The translations under genes were made by a program, and so were the position numbers. Shown here piece after piece: positions 22,386 through 37,169 of a stretch of DNA of 64,000 bases. A model generated the notes under the pieces. The model did not search any database. It was not told the origin of the DNA and saw only the letters and a program-made list of their open reading frames with translations. The number at the start of each line of letters is the position of its first letter. The first letter of the stretch is position 1. The stretch is from Wyeomyia smithii (lineage: Eukaryota; Arthropoda; Insecta; Diptera; Culicidae), in the NCBI RefSeq assembly GCF_029784165.1, contig NC_073695.1:232812380-232876379 (forward strand). Direction: 5' to 3'.

Positions 22386-23703
22386 CGTTTCAATAAACCT
22401 ATCAACGGGTCATTTTTATATGTTTAGCGTTTGGCAAGATCTTAAGTTTGAAAACTCCTATCGGGTTATCGTTTAAATTATCTATTTCCAATTGTTGACC
22501 TAAGCATGCATTTATGAAGATTAATATAATTGATTTAATTGCAGTTATTTTTGTTTCCTTTGTTAAGGAGAAAGATCTGAAAAGTTAGAAGAAAAAGAGA
22601 GAAAAAAAAGCAGAATCAATTTTTTTTATACAATAAATCAAGTTATTTTTTGCGTTCCAATTTGTTTCTATGGTGTTTGACGTTCCTAAGAATTTTGACT
22701 GTTTTTTCGTTGTTTCGAACATACTTTGACGTTGTAAATCGAGGGTCAAGTTTTTTTACGAGTTACTTTTTTCACGTTCCGGATAAATTTTGTGGTGGAA
22801 TGTACTGATTCATTATAGAAGGAGGTGGCTAATGGTATTACTTCAAGCGAGGTAAGCTCTGAAAATTTGTGTTTGTTAGTGTTGAACATTTCTATATTTG
22901 TGCTGTGAGTTTTCTCTACCTGTCCGTTTGACTCTGACGATGATGCAAATTCGAGCTTGATACCAAGATTAGAAAGAAATAGTTGAAGTTGAATACTCGT
23001 GAATGATGTTTCGTGATCGCAAATTATTGTTTTGGGGGTGTTAAAATTAATAAAGTATTGTATCATACCTTTTTTGATATCGAGGACGTTTCTTAGAATC
23101 AACTTTGATCAATTGTAAATGTTGTGAAAAAGCACAAACAAATGAAAGATAGTTATTTTTATCGATTCCGAAGATATCCATGTGTACTCTGTGGAAAGGT
23201 GCTGTCTTTATTGGTCTAGCGGATATTTTGATATTGTATGGTTTTCTATCGTATTTATGTTGAGCACAGATGGTGCATCAGTTGATCAATTTACGAATTT
23301 GTAGTAGTAGTATTTTTGGGAAAAAGTACGACCTTTAAACTTGGTTCTCTACTTGCGCGCGTTCATGTTCTTTTCTAATAATGACGTTTTGTCTTGTCTC
23401 GGATGTTACATCTTCCACCATGTTTTGTGTTATTACAAAGTGGGAATTTGAATTAGAAAAAGTCTCCCTATAAACTTCTTGAATTAGTTGGAATAGATTT
23501 TCTGGAGCATGTATGGCAGTTTGTCTTCCGTTGGAGTATTCTTTCAAAAAATTGGTAATGTTTTCATTATCATATTGTGTTGAACATATGGTGGTTCTTT
23601 TGAAATTGGGAAAAATATTTTCTACTATTACTGAGTTGGTTACTGTTATTTTGAAAATTATTTGGTTTCTATAAGTATTTATAGGCCTTTCGGTAAAATG
23701 CAA
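22386..23703 (-). pseudogene. Errantivirus integrase remnant
   Basis: 22746-23102 encodes an integrase core fragment with the second catalytic-type Asp in ICDHETSF and the downstream SESNGQVEKTHS, where Glu fits the third catalytic position. 23335-23703 (122 codons) is the linker between RNase H and integrase. The HHCC zinc-binding region between them (about 23100-23335) is disrupted. 22386-22745 is A/T-rich spacer toward env with no frame. No functional enzyme could be made from this copy. Confidence 0.78.
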
Positions 23704-24298
23704 AGAGTGATCTTCTGATGTATCGGCCGAATGTATCGTGTCTGCGTTGGAAGAAGGATTACTTTCGGCTGATACGGTATTAGAGGTTATGCTTTTTAAT
23801 TCGTTGATGTTGATTTCTACTTTACTGTTAAGTGCATCGGCAACAACATTAGTTTTTCCTGATTTATATAGGGTGTCATAGTCATAATTTTCCGAGTCTA
23901 AGCGCCATCGTATCAGTTTCCCATTTTCATTCGAATTTTTTATAAAAATGAGTGGTTTATGATCTGTGATAAGAGTGAATTTATTACCAAAAAAGGTAAG
24001 GTTTAAACTTGTCTACTGCCCATATTATTGCAAGGGCTTTTTTTTCGGTGATAGAATAATTCACATCTGTTTTATTCAGGGTTCTTCTAGCGAAAGCAAT
24101 AGGTTTTTCAACTTTATCGTGGGATTGTGAAAGTACGGCACCGAGAGCATAATTGCTTGCATCAGTGGTTAGTATGAAAGGGAGTTCGAAATTTGGATAA
24201 GCTAGTATTTGATCAGATGTAACAATATTTTTTAGTTTTTCGAACGCTTCTTGATATTCCTGGTTATTCAAATCAACGCTCGTACCTTTTATTTTCAA
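23704..24298 (-). pseudogene. Errantivirus RNase H remnant
   Basis: The frame at 23984-24298 has TTDASNYALGAVLSQ with catalytic Asp46 and YSITEKKALAIIWAVDKF. The motif LITDHKPLIFIK continues in another frame across about 23940-23985, and VVADAL, the usual end of RNase H, is near 23825-23850. At least one frameshift near 23984 breaks the domain. Confidence 0.82.
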
Positions 24299-24325
24299 TA
24301 TTTAGTGAGAGGCTTGCTTATTTTT

Positions 24326-25194
24326 TTAATAGTCCTTTATAAATCGTCTGTAGTATCCGGACAGTCCCAGAAATTGCTTAATTTGTTTCTGTGTTTTTGG
24401 CAGTTTCCATTCTAAAATTTTATTGATCTTACATGGGTTGGGTTTAATCTCTTCTGGTGTGATTACATGTCCAAAAAATCCTGTGTCTTGTTTTAAAAAT
24501 TCACATTTATCGAGTTGGATTTTTAAATTGGAATCAGCTAGTCTTTTTAAAACTTTAGAGATGTTTTTTAAGTGGTCTTCTAAATTGTATCCTGTAATGA
24601 TTATGTCGTCTAAGTAGACGTAGCAAATTATTCTGATGTACCCTGCAAGAATATTATTCATTGCACGTTGGAAGGTTGATGGTGCGTTTTTAAGTCCAAA
24701 AGGCATTCGTGTAAATTCTAAATGCCTTTGCGCTGTTGTAAAGGCCGTTTTTGCCCTATACTCTGGGTCCATTTTGATTTGATGGAAACCAGATTTCAGA
24801 TCAATTGTTGTGAAGTATGCCGATGTTCCTAAATTATCGAGTATTTCTTCTCTTTGTGGAATTCGAATTTTGTCATTTTTCGTTTTCTCATTGATTTTAC
24901 AGTAGTCGATTTCAACTTGTATTGTCCTTTTACTCGAGCATTCATTTTTTTGGTACGACCCATGTTGAGGAAGAGTAGGGGCTGTTTGAGTGTTGGATAA
25001 TACCTTGACATAAAATGTCTTTTTTTTAAATGATGAGGGTATCTGTAGGATTTAGTATAGACGGGTAAGTCGTCTTTAGTATTGATTTTATGTTTTATAA
25101 ATGTTGTCGCTGTTAATTTTTCGTAGTTTTTCCGTAAGGTTTGTTGGTTTTCTAAAATCAGTCGTTTTTTTTCTAATTTAGACAAATGTTCCAT
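24326..25194 (-). pseudogene. Errantivirus reverse transcriptase remnant
   Basis: 24326-24772 (148 codons) holds the RT palm: LEFTRMPFGLKNAPSTFQ, then YVYLDDIIIT with YLDD at residues 53-56, then LGLSGYYRRFIKDY at the end of RT. The N-terminal fingers (YTKSYRYPHHLKK) are in a separate, rearranged frame at 24829-25194. A frameshift near 24300 separates RT from RNase H. The family is clear; the copy is dead. Confidence 0.85.
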
Positions 25195-25472
25195 TCGTAT
25201 AAGATTCGCTATTCTTGCTATCTCTAGATAAACAATTCAAAAGGTCCTATCTGATTTCATCGTTTTTCCGGAGCGTCTTTTCATTTTGGTAATGGTTCAG
25301 CTTTAGTAAATGTCCCAAGAGTGATTTTCGTTCAGAAGGCTAGAGTGATCCCTCCGCTATCAACTTGTGCAAATAATGTGTCATAAAAAGTGTTTAATAA
25401 GTTGTGGTGATTGAATGAAGGTGATCGATTAAAAAATCAATCAAAGCAGATAGGACCTTTTGAAAAGTTTCT

Positions 25473-26365
25473 CTAGATATCTAATTTTATCTGAGAGTCT
25501 AATGAAATTGACAAAAGTATCTCAAAATTGTTAACCTGTAGCTTTAACTGTCCTATTTTTGCTACGTTCGGCGGTTTTCGATTTTTTGATTGGACCACGA
25601 TGGTAGTTTTCAAATTTTGCGGTTGGTAAATCCCTGGTTCTATAATGATGTCGTCTGTAAGCTGGGATGGTTTTGGTACTAACCAATCTCCATTTTTATT
25701 GCTTGGTAATGTGATCAAATGGTTAAATTCCTCATAGTTGCTTGCAATGTAATGATTCGAAAACTTGAAAGTTTTTTTTATTGATTTCTAGTATTCCTTG
25801 TTCGTGGTTAAATTTTCCATTGAATTCCGACAAAATTTTCGAACCAAATAATCGAAAAACGGGTGAAAATTTGACTCATAGATAAAATAGGTGGTAATCC
25901 GTCCAATAATTGTGCTCTCCCTCTTGAATCAATAATATTATCTTTTCTGACGCATTTTACCACTACTGGTTCTACTTTGATTGAGTTTTTCAAAATTCCG
26001 GGTTTAATTATGTTTGTATTAGCGCCCGAATCAATTAAAAGTTTAATGTTTTTGTTATTGTATGTTAACTTAAGGTAGGGTAAATAGTTGTGGTCTATCC
26101 ATCTGAGTTTGTCGATGGATTTATTAAAAATATTTACGTCGATGTTGTCATCGTTTTCGTTATCGTCGTTGCTTTCACAATTAATTAATTCGTGGTTATT
26201 AATCTTTCTGTTCAATGTTAGTCTAGATTTAGTTGAGCTGACATCCATAGATTCAATTTGTGTTTCTGTTGGTTCTGATTTCCGTCGTTTTGAGTCTGGT
26301 TCGTTGTTGTATGGTGCTTTCAAATAATTAGGTTTTAGTTTCGCTAGGGACTTTATACTAAACAC
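25473..26365 (-). pseudogene. Errantivirus protease and gag-pol junction remnant
   Basis: The frame 25808-26365 (185 codons) contains LLIDSGANTNIIKPGI, with the retropepsin triad DSG at residues 112-114. It follows a Lys/Arg/Ser-rich N-terminal segment that probably represents the end of gag. The next frame, 25473-25718, resembles the linker between protease and RT (IIEPGIYQP). Both are minus strand and separated by frame breaks. Confidence 0.75.
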
Positions 26366-26435
26366 CAGTTGCTTGTTTTTTTTTTTATAGTTTTTATGTA
26401 TATTCCCATCTCTCTAAATGTGCCATAGCTTGCAG

Positions 26436-26984
26436 TTATGAGTCGATAATTTGTGTTCTTCTCCAAGCGCTGTTATTGAGATTTTTTTTTTCAATAAATG
26501 TAGTTGGGTTAGCGTTTGTACATAGTACATCCTTCACATAGCGCTTTGTTATGTTGCTTTCAAATAGTGGCAAAGTTTTAATCGGGTCGGGAATTTCAAA
26601 TGGATCACCCGACACCATTGTTTCTTGCGCGTTACCATCGTTAGAACGGTTGGATGAAGCGCGATTATTTTGCAGTGCAGCGCCGTATCGCGCTTGCTTT
26701 GCTGCTAGGCTCTAGATGACTTGCATCATACGAGCTATTTGTTGATTAATTGCCTCGAGTGTATTTACTTGAGGTTGTGGTTCATACTGAGGCTCTCTTA
26801 TGTTAATTCCAAATTTTTGATTGGAATGTGGGAATACTCTTCGGATTTCGCACTCGAATCTGATTTAGAACTCATATCGAGATCGATATGCTTTCCCTGG
26901 AACAGTTTATTTGCTAGCTTCAAAGCGTTGGCTTTGAATTTAAGCATTAAATTTGACTCAAAAGTGAGAAAAATATTAAATTAA
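26436..26984 (-). pseudogene. Errantivirus gag N-terminal remnant
   Basis: The minus strand reads a short Gag-like start containing QVNTLEAINQQIARMMQ, and then PFEIPDPIKTLPLFE, the kind of motif seen near the N-terminus of errantivirus Gag. A stop separates the two. Only about 550 bp remains where gag should exceed 1 kb, so the centre of gag is deleted. 26985-27390 is leader with no frame. Confidence 0.6.
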
Positions 26985-27390
26985 TTGAAACTCTATCTTG
27001 TAGTGGTTTCAAGTTTTGGAATTCCGTCTATCTAGTAGGGCGGGATTCACTAAGATTTCAATGCCTATCTTGTAGTGCACTAATCTCGGAATGATAAGAT
27101 TTTATTCGCGGGTGAGTCTCTCTCTTGGAGTGGACTTCTGTTCACCACAAAAAAAATCACTAATCACTCAATAATTTCGATAAAGATAAAACTTACCCTT
27201 ATGTAATCGTGTCCGTAGGTTCACGTGGTTGAACGTTGCTGTTATTCCAGATGACCTCATGCGGGGGTGTCCTCGACTCCTAACGACGGATTTATTCCTG
27301 TAGTCGCGAATGCTTTACGCGGAACACTTGGATACGATTTTACCCGTAACACTTCCACTGTTTTTCACTCAAGATTCACTTCAACCGTTT

Positions 27391-27406
27391 CCGGACGGCT
27401 GCGCCA
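27391..27406 (-). promoter_or_regulatory. Errantivirus primer-binding site (tRNA-Ser type)
   Basis: On the minus strand the sequence begins TGGCGCAGCCG, 2 bp inside the 5' LTR. Primer sites beginning TGGCGCAG are those of the 17.6/297/gypsy-type elements, assigned to tRNA-Ser from family knowledge. Confidence 0.75.
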
Positions 27407-27408
27407 AT

Positions 27409-27769
27409 TACAAACAACTCTATTTGAGGTTGAATATAATACTGCTTTATTTTCGTGAACTTTTACAAAAAGTAGCTTAATCCTAAGTATACAATTATGT
27501 TGGTATTGGTGCGTCAGCACGACGCGGCGATGAGGATCGATTACCTGGATGAGCGACGAACGGGGAGTAGTTGAAGAGCGGGTAAACTAGGATGAGTCCT
27601 ATCCTGAAGGTGTAATAAACCGGCCGTGAGCAGGTAATGGTTGAAGAACGGATGAACCAGATTGTTGGTGATGAAGATTTGGCTGTTTATATTCTGGAGG
27701 TGCAATAAACCGGCAATGAGCAGGTAATATAGTTGAAGAGCTGGGAGCTGGTGATGAGCTTACGTAATT
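27409..27769 (-). repeat. Right (5') LTR of the errantivirus
   Basis: 361 bp, direct repeat of 20827-21187. It abuts the primer site on its left and the target repeat ATATATC on its right. Confidence 0.92.
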
Positions 27770-28150
27770 ATATATCCTCTACAGGGAATTGTAATTGGCG
27801 ATATTGGCACGGGGAACGTGGTTTCGATAAGACTCCTTCCTCTTGACATAATAAGTCCCTCTTAGAATAAACCTGGCCAGAGAGGAACGTTGAGTGTAGC
27901 CTCAGTTCAGGGAATTGTAATTTGGTGATATTGGTAAGACAGAAAAGAGTCTCGGTATAGAAGAGCAGTAAGCTTGAAATTAAGGGTAAACTCTCACACA
28001 CAAGCACGGATATAAATGAAAAGCGTATCATTCACTTCAATAATGATACTGCCGATAATATGAAGTGCGGAGTACAGAAAACACCTGGGCAATATCACAA
28101 TAGATCAAATGTCTCTGGTCGCAGTGATGAGTCCACACAGAGGAAAAAAG

Positions 28151-31100
28151 GGGTGCAAGTAACATTTATCTAGAGCAACATCTTACACAAGATCACATCA
28201 GAAGTTCTTGCTTTTTCTTCCCTTTGTGGCACAGTGAAATAAAAATGTAAAAAAAATGTGCGATGAAAGCCAAAAGTTCTGTTTTTCTTCAAAAAAATAT
28301 AACTCAGCCAAATATCAGCCGATTTTTGTTACATCAAACGCATTGTGGCAGTGTTGCCAACATCGAGTTTTTTTCGAATTAAAACATAACGTGCAATTTT
28401 GATTTTGACTTCATCAGGATCGTCAGAGCTTTCCAGAAATACAGTATTTTCAAATTTGCGAAATTTTTTGTGATTTGTCTTCGCACAAGAACGCTTCTAC
28501 ACGCTCGAAAAAATCAAATTGCCAGCGTTTGTATAATCTGAGAGATGTTCCTTCATCATCAGTATTTTTTTTGCGTTATCATTCATTTTTTGCGTTCAAA
28601 ATGAAATATCTTGGTTCATGCAGGCTTTTTATTCTCCTCAATATGTGGGAATAGCAGAGTGAGTATTCACCGCTTACTTCTTGTCCAGCATGAGCGCTAC
28701 GTGTAGCAGTTTTTTGTGCTACATTTTTTTGTTCTGTGGTTCTGCTGCTCGCAAAAAAACTAACACATTTGTTGCTTAAACCACAGCTGAGCGAAACAAG
28801 TGTGGTGAATCACTCTAGTGAGAATACACAGAAGTACACCGCGGTGTGCACTGCTCAGATAAATTCGTTAGCAATCAAAGAGCAAACATGTGTGACGGGC
28901 GGCTGAATTTTTTTTTGAAGTTTCGAGATGTAAAGCAAACATTGCAATCTACTTTGCTAACTAGATGCTCCCCTCATTTGACATATGCTTAAGAGAAAGC
29001 TAATACCAGTTTATTATATCTCTGGAGAAATATTTTTGATTCCATCGCGGTGTTTTTTTGCATGCTCCTTCGTTTTTGCAGTGAAAGGTATTCTCCTACA
29101 TGCTAGTGATTCTCTGAGAAGAAACGACAAGTCTGGTCGCGCCTAGCTCTTCAGGGTTCCGAGATATCCGCAAATTAAAAAAATCGTTTTTTTTTTCTTA
29201 AAAAGAGGACGCAGTCCCATTGGCCGGGGATCCACAATTGGTTCAAATCTTTGGATTTATAAGCTTCAGCCAAAATCGACTCACGAATTTTGGTTGAAAC
29301 CGAAGATATTCGATACTTTTCTCAGAAAAAACATCTGCCAAACTTCAAGTATGAAAAAATGGATTTAAGCTCAAGCTTTATATTTTCCCATTCCAAAACA
29401 GTCGTAACACTCAAAATCGGTTGAGAAAATGATTTTCCTAAGGGTTCCAAATGAAAGATATAAGGCTATATTATCAAATAACGAAGATATTGGCGATGCT
29501 CATTTTTTTTTACTTTTAAATAAAGTTACGCAGATTACACACCATGCAACTTCTTTCATCCACAAAACATGAAAAAGCATAGATTTATCTGCGTGAATTT
29601 CCTACATTTTGTTGTAGAGTGTGCAATATTTCCATATTCATATTACGCCCTCTTGTCTGAAAGTCTAAAACCGGTTTCGTAATTTTCACGGTCAATTCGC
29701 AAGAATTTCGTAACTTAGTGAAGGCTTTCAAAAAATGCACATCTTCCTGTGCGTAAATCCTAGTTTTAAAGTATTTTAGCGTATATTTCGAAACTTGTGG
29801 ACTACTCTCTACACAAATTTCAGAATTATTAGTGTTCAAATTTTCATGCAAATTTGATTACTCAGCTCATATAGATGAAACGAAGATGAATCAACCTGCT
29901 AACCAACGTTAAACGCGCAGAATCCTCTTTCGCTTCTATAATGTTTCAGGAAGCGTGATAATGATGATCTCACTTATCGTAGTCTGCGACTGTGCGTGTA
30001 TAATTACGCGGTGACAAATTAATCGGACAGCATCAACTGTCAGCGAAAAGCACCACCAGAACTGCGTCGAGGCGGGTGGTCTTCCGATGCGTCTTTCTCG
30101 ACTCGTTCGGCCGAGTTCGCGATATAAGCCGAACCGTTCCAAACAATTACAGTGACTGTCTTTCACGCTGTATCTCACATGACATCGATGTGTCACAATT
30201 AAATAATTTGAATTCTAGGCTACCTTCGGACGAGCGCTAAGCATGTCTGCGTCCAACTGTCTTCGAGTTTAGACAAGGAGAACTGCGGTATGCACCGTCA
30301 AATGATGATACTTTGAAGCTTTGCCAGAAACAAACGAGAGATCCACCGATGATCGTTATTCTACGATATTTTTCCTCTACTTTCCTTAACTTTACTATGT
30401 TCATATTTTTTCACTTTTGAGGTATGAACTGAATTGGTTAACATATTCTGTTTTTTTTTTTACGAATTCGTTAAATACAAAAAATATATCTTTTTCTAAA
30501 TCTAAACATAGTTTCGAATCAAAAAAGGTCTTACGTAAGCTTTGAGGAGGAAGGTGGCTAATAATAAGTGTAGCGATACCTTACTATGGGAAGAGGGATT
30601 GTGGATGACCCCATTAGTAGCAATGGTGATTTTCTATATCCGCCTTTTTAGTGTCAAAACCAAGATTTATTGGCCGTAAAGTGCTCATCCTTAACATACG
30701 GATTCTGTCTATTAGTATTTTTTACCGTAGAAAAGGCGAAAAATCACATTTGACAGACACTGTTTGTCAGTATGTCGGTTAAGAATCGCTTTTCAAATTT
30801 ATTACAGTGATTTTTTTTACTATCCTCTGATTCTCATTAATAATAGTGTAATTCTGTTTTCTGTTTTTGTTTTTGTAATTTTTTTGGTGGAATATTAGTT
30901 TTGAATTTTGATATTGCAATTACCGACATTTTTCAGTGATTTTCGGTGTGTTTCTCGTTATTCAATCAATTTTTGTCTTTCACGGTTAACTTCTCGTATA
31001 CTCCAGAATATTTTTCCATATTTTTCGAATATATTTATATAAAGTTGTGAATTTGTTTAATTATATTGCTTTTTTTTTTCTTTTTTTCAATTCGCGAATC

Positions 31101-33065
31101 TATAATTTACATGCACTACATATCTATCGAGAAAAAATACTTATTTTAAGAGGTAATTTTTTACTCTCGCTCGAGTTAACACTTCCGACGGTTTTTGCTA
31201 GCGTGAAGCAGTCAGGCGCAAAATTTGCAAATCAACGAGCAGCCAAACTCCGCGCGTACAATGTGGCGATGATGTTACGCCTGATCGGAAAGCAACAATC
31301 ACAAGACCCGGTCGCGCCGGTTCAAGTCGCGTGACTTTTCCCGAGCCATTCATCATCACCAGCCATCAATCAGCTGATGGGTGGGAAGTATATCGCCCCG
31401 ATTTTAATTTGACTGATCCACGTGAGATTCTTTGCTCGTTTCGATTGGAAACTATAAACGGACCGGGATGTGTCGCGCTGCGTTTGTGTCTTATATTTTG
31501 AAACCTGCCTGTTTTTGCCATCCGTTCATCTATCGAGTCTAAGAAGACAGAGTGGGAAAGAGAGAAAGAGAAAGACAGCAAACAAAAGTATGTTAACAGC
31601 TTGTAAACGATCTGATACGAGTGCTGTTTTAATTTGCAACAAATAGACACCGACATTTTCAACGACTTTTAAACGTTGCCATTAGTGATAGAGCCAGTGA
31701 CAGATAGAAAAAGAGACACACACAGGGCGGGGAGACTATCGTTTTTTGCTATCGCTTGCGCTCGAATGTCAGCTGTTTTTGTTTGTTTATTTTTTTCACG
31801 ACTGCGTATTTTTCCTGCACCGCCCCTCATCAGCCACACACATCAAACACCAACCCTCCACCGACTGTTATGTGTGGAAATGGATCTCACTCACAAGTAA
31901 AAATAGCACTTTTTCATCAAGTGGATTCACTAAAGCGATTCAGATCTCGGTTATTTTAAAAAGAATTTTACCCGCATTTTGCGGTGGTGGTCCGTCAGCT
32001 AAACCGAAACTGACTGACTAAACTGACTAGACCGAACTGACCAACTGACTAGTCTGGTACCTGCCGGGGCGTATCTTTCAGCCGTGTCCTACTGTTGAGG
32101 TTGGATTTGACGTTCTAAATAATTTGATTATAATTTCGGCTGGCTTGAGTCGCAATATATTTTCCACGCCGCTTGCTCGTTCACATGCCTCGACGACGGA
32201 TCGACTCCGAGTGTGGGACCGCACCGGGTGAGATTTATCTACTCTGTAATCATAGCTAACAATCGGTGATTAAGATCAAATCATTTAACTGACTCTGGCT
32301 AATCGTTCCTTGGAGAGGTGACAATAAATATCCGTCGAAGTGGGGGGGGGGGGGGGCGTTTTGTTTTCCTCTTTTCGATGTGGGTTTTGACGGAACGGAC
32401 GGCGGACGGTGCAGCGGCGATGAAAAGAGTTAAACGAAAAAAGGCAGCAACAGACAATGATTTGTTAGCATTATTTAGGAATCGGATTTTGCTGGTCTGG
32501 GTGGGTAACTGTTGCTGAAATGGTTCCAAACTGGCACTTGGATATTCTCCATCATCTGTCGGATTTGCAAATTTGAATATCCGCGCAATAAATTAGAATA
32601 AATGTGTCGATTTCGGCAGCTCGAAATAGAAAGTTTGTACCGCCGCTGTTCGTCGTCAATCGATCCGGCATTCCTTGGAGAGGGCACCTTGTACATAAAT
32701 ATTGACGGCTGCACAGTTTCCGCGTACCGAAATTTGATAACAAAATTGGCTTAACCTAGAAAATTTCGAATTCGTTTCCATTCGGCCCGAAATATTGCAG
32801 AAGCCGGGTGGAAAAATGATCGAATGGTAAGATCGTTTCTAAGTATAATTCAACCGGTGAGAATTGTATGTGTCTCAGCTGTTCTAAGTGAAAACAATTT
32901 GACAAGATTGTTACGGGTTTTTTGGAATGATCCGATCGTAAGGCACACATATTATATCCGCAGTTTTCGTTTTTTTTAACAGCGTTATAATATCGTGATC
33001 TTCAAAGAGTAGCATTTGTTCAATTTACTAATAAATTTATTCCGAATAATATAACTTTTGCATTT
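28151..33065. other. Unassigned intergenic or intronic sequence
   Basis: No gene, RNA or transposon could be supported here. The sequence alternates AT-rich stretches with G+C-richer patches near 29940-30330, 31180-31520 and 32030-32420. There is a (CTGA)-rich stretch near 32008-32050 and a G15 run at 32342-32356. Open frames of up to 98 codons occur on both strands without recognisable domains. The G+C-richer patches could be enhancers or untranslated exons, but nothing in the sequence shows it. Confidence 0.5.
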
Positions 33066-33628
33066 GAGCAATTCTCGCTGAAACTAGGCTACTAGGTGCA
33101 CAAATTCTTTCAAATTTGATATAAATAGTTATAGTTATTGAAAATAGAGAAGAAATGATAATGCCATTTTTGTTTGATCGAATTTGTTGACCCCTTGGAT
33201 AACATTTTTGTCTCCGAAAAAAATACACGAAAATCGGTAGTTGCGAACACGGTCAAAATTTCATTTTTCTGATATAATCCAAGATGGCGGCCAAATTCAA
33301 GATGGCGGAAAAATTCAAGATGGCGGAAAAAATCAAGATGGCGGCCTGAATTCTGATCACTTCAAATGAAAGCCCTATCATTACTCTTTACAGAAAAGTG
33401 CTACTTGTAGTAGTTTACATAACGTATTTTAGAGATATAGCTCAAATAATACATCAAGAATTGCTAAAATTTCAACTTTTCTGGTAGAAACAGTGTTCAA
33501 GGGGTCAACAAATTCGATAAAAAAAATGGTATTATCATTTTTTTCTCCATTTCTAATAACTATGTGCATTTATATCAAATTTGAAAGATTTTGTGCACCT
33601 AGTGGCCTAGTTTCAGCGAGAATTGCTC
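33066..33628. mobile_element. Foldback element with long inverted repeats and four AAGATGGCGG sites
   Basis: 563 bp. The arms (about 33066-33210 and 33480-33628) are inverted copies of roughly 140 bp, sharing GAGCAATTCTCGCTGAAAC, AGGTGCACAAA, CTTTCAAATTTGATATAAAT and GAATTTGTTGACCCCTTG. The spacer holds AAGATGGCGG at 33281, 33299, 33317 and 33335, exactly 18 bp apart. No target duplication was clear. It has no coding capacity and could fold into a long hairpin RNA if transcribed. Confidence 0.85.
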
Positions 33629-36227
<2,599 letters not shown>

Positions 36228-36507
36228 CACTAAGGTCGCTTTTTACGCGGTTTTCTACGCGGAATCCGGAATTTACGCGGTTTTTTTACACGGATTCCGG
36301 AATTTACGCGGTTTTTTCACGCGGATTCCGGAATTTATGCGGTTTTTTTACGCGAATTCCGAAATTTACGCGGTAATTTTTTCACGCGTATTTCGGTTTC
36401 CTTTCACTGGGATCGCAGAAATAACGCAGTTTTTTTTACGCGGATTCCGGAATTTACGCGGTTTTTTTACGCGGCACGTATTCCCCGCGTAAAAAGCGAC
36501 TTTAATG
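36228..36507. mobile_element. CGCGTAAA-rich MITE, copy 2
   Basis: 280 bp, ends CACTAAGGTCGCTTTTTACG and CGTAAAAAGCGACTTTAATG. Same family as 14376-14659, with about six internal units of ACGCGG(A/T)-TTCCGGAATTTACGCGG type. TA is present on the left flank only. Confidence 0.85.
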
Positions 36508-37169
36508 TTTTTTTTTTTTGGCAGATGATGGGACGGACGGACGGTCCTATATGCAATAGCATAGCGGGTTGCGCCAGTAGTAGCGGCACGTTAAGCCGGT
36601 AGCAGCTGGCTTTCCGAATTTGCTTCCGGCTTAAACAAATCACTCGCCGGTTGGTCATGTATCTCAGCAGCAGCGCGGTAGCAACAAACGCTTCGATTTT
36701 TCGATGTTTCGGTTGTGCTCCTGAGAAATTCACTCGATGGCACATAGACCACTCTGTTCCGCAACGGCTCATTTAGTACACCACTAGTAAAACCTCTTTC
36801 ATCGTCGTGGTTGTAGGTAAAATGATAGGGCGCTCACTTAACATGTGAGAAGTACAGAGATTGATTCCATCATCGTGACGTTTTGGGATATTGCTTAGTT
36901 GAGCTAGGAATCATCCCTATCTCAAAAATTTCTAAGTCCCAGAAAGTCCGTGTTTTGCTAAAAAAAAAGTTTTAAATCATAAATGAACAAGAAAAGACAA
37001 AAAATAATGAAAATGACCTTTGTTTTGGGTCAAAATAGTGCTGAAAAAGGGAACAATTAGAAAAAAAAATCTATTTTGGTTCTTAGTTTCATATTTGCTA
37101 AACTGCAAACCGTCAAATGCTACGTCATTTATGGATGTTCCCTTAAGTGTTTATTTTCTAATTTTCTCA
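36508..37169. other. Unassigned sequence, partly G+C-rich
   Basis: 36520-36780 is G+C-richer and open on the minus strand for 101 codons (36467-36772), but that frame starts inside the MITE and has no recognisable domain. A tRNA-like stretch near 36825-36880 (GATAGGGCGCTC, then AGATTGATTCC) may be another SINE remnant. Confidence 0.4.

Larger units (their letters stand above)
20827..27769 (-). mobile_element. Errantivirus (insect endogenous retrovirus), defective
   Basis: 6,943 bp, with 361-bp LTRs at 20827-21187 and 27409-27769, and the repeat ATATATC on both flanks (20820-20826 and 27770-27776). The usual errantivirus duplication is 4 bp, so part of this match may be pre-existing sequence. 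A TGGCGCAG-type primer site and a short purine tract are in the right places. On the minus strand the order is gag remnant, protease, RT, RNase H, integrase, env. All reading frames are broken and much of gag is missing. LTR divergence is about 2% (seven differences by eye). It sits inside a SINE. Confidence 0.9.
20350..28150 (+). mobile_element. tRNA-derived SINE with internal tandem units, split by an errantivirus
   Basis: The two pieces, 20350-20826 and 27777-28150, join into one element homologous to the SINE at 56168-56646. It has a pol III box-B-type sequence GGGGGTTCGAATC (20389-20401), then CAGGCCATTTTG and the TTCTCAGGCTC-CACC-like block. It ends in the same 3' tail (CAAGCACGGATATAAATG, GAAGTGCGGAGTACAG, GGTCGCAGTGATGAG). 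The middle has four units of about 100-130 bp, each from ATAAGTCC through CAGGGAATTGTA, most ending GATAAGACTCCTTC. They start near 20524, 20650, 20779 (interrupted) and 27849. The 56-kb copy has only one. The outer limits are approximate. Confidence 0.75.
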
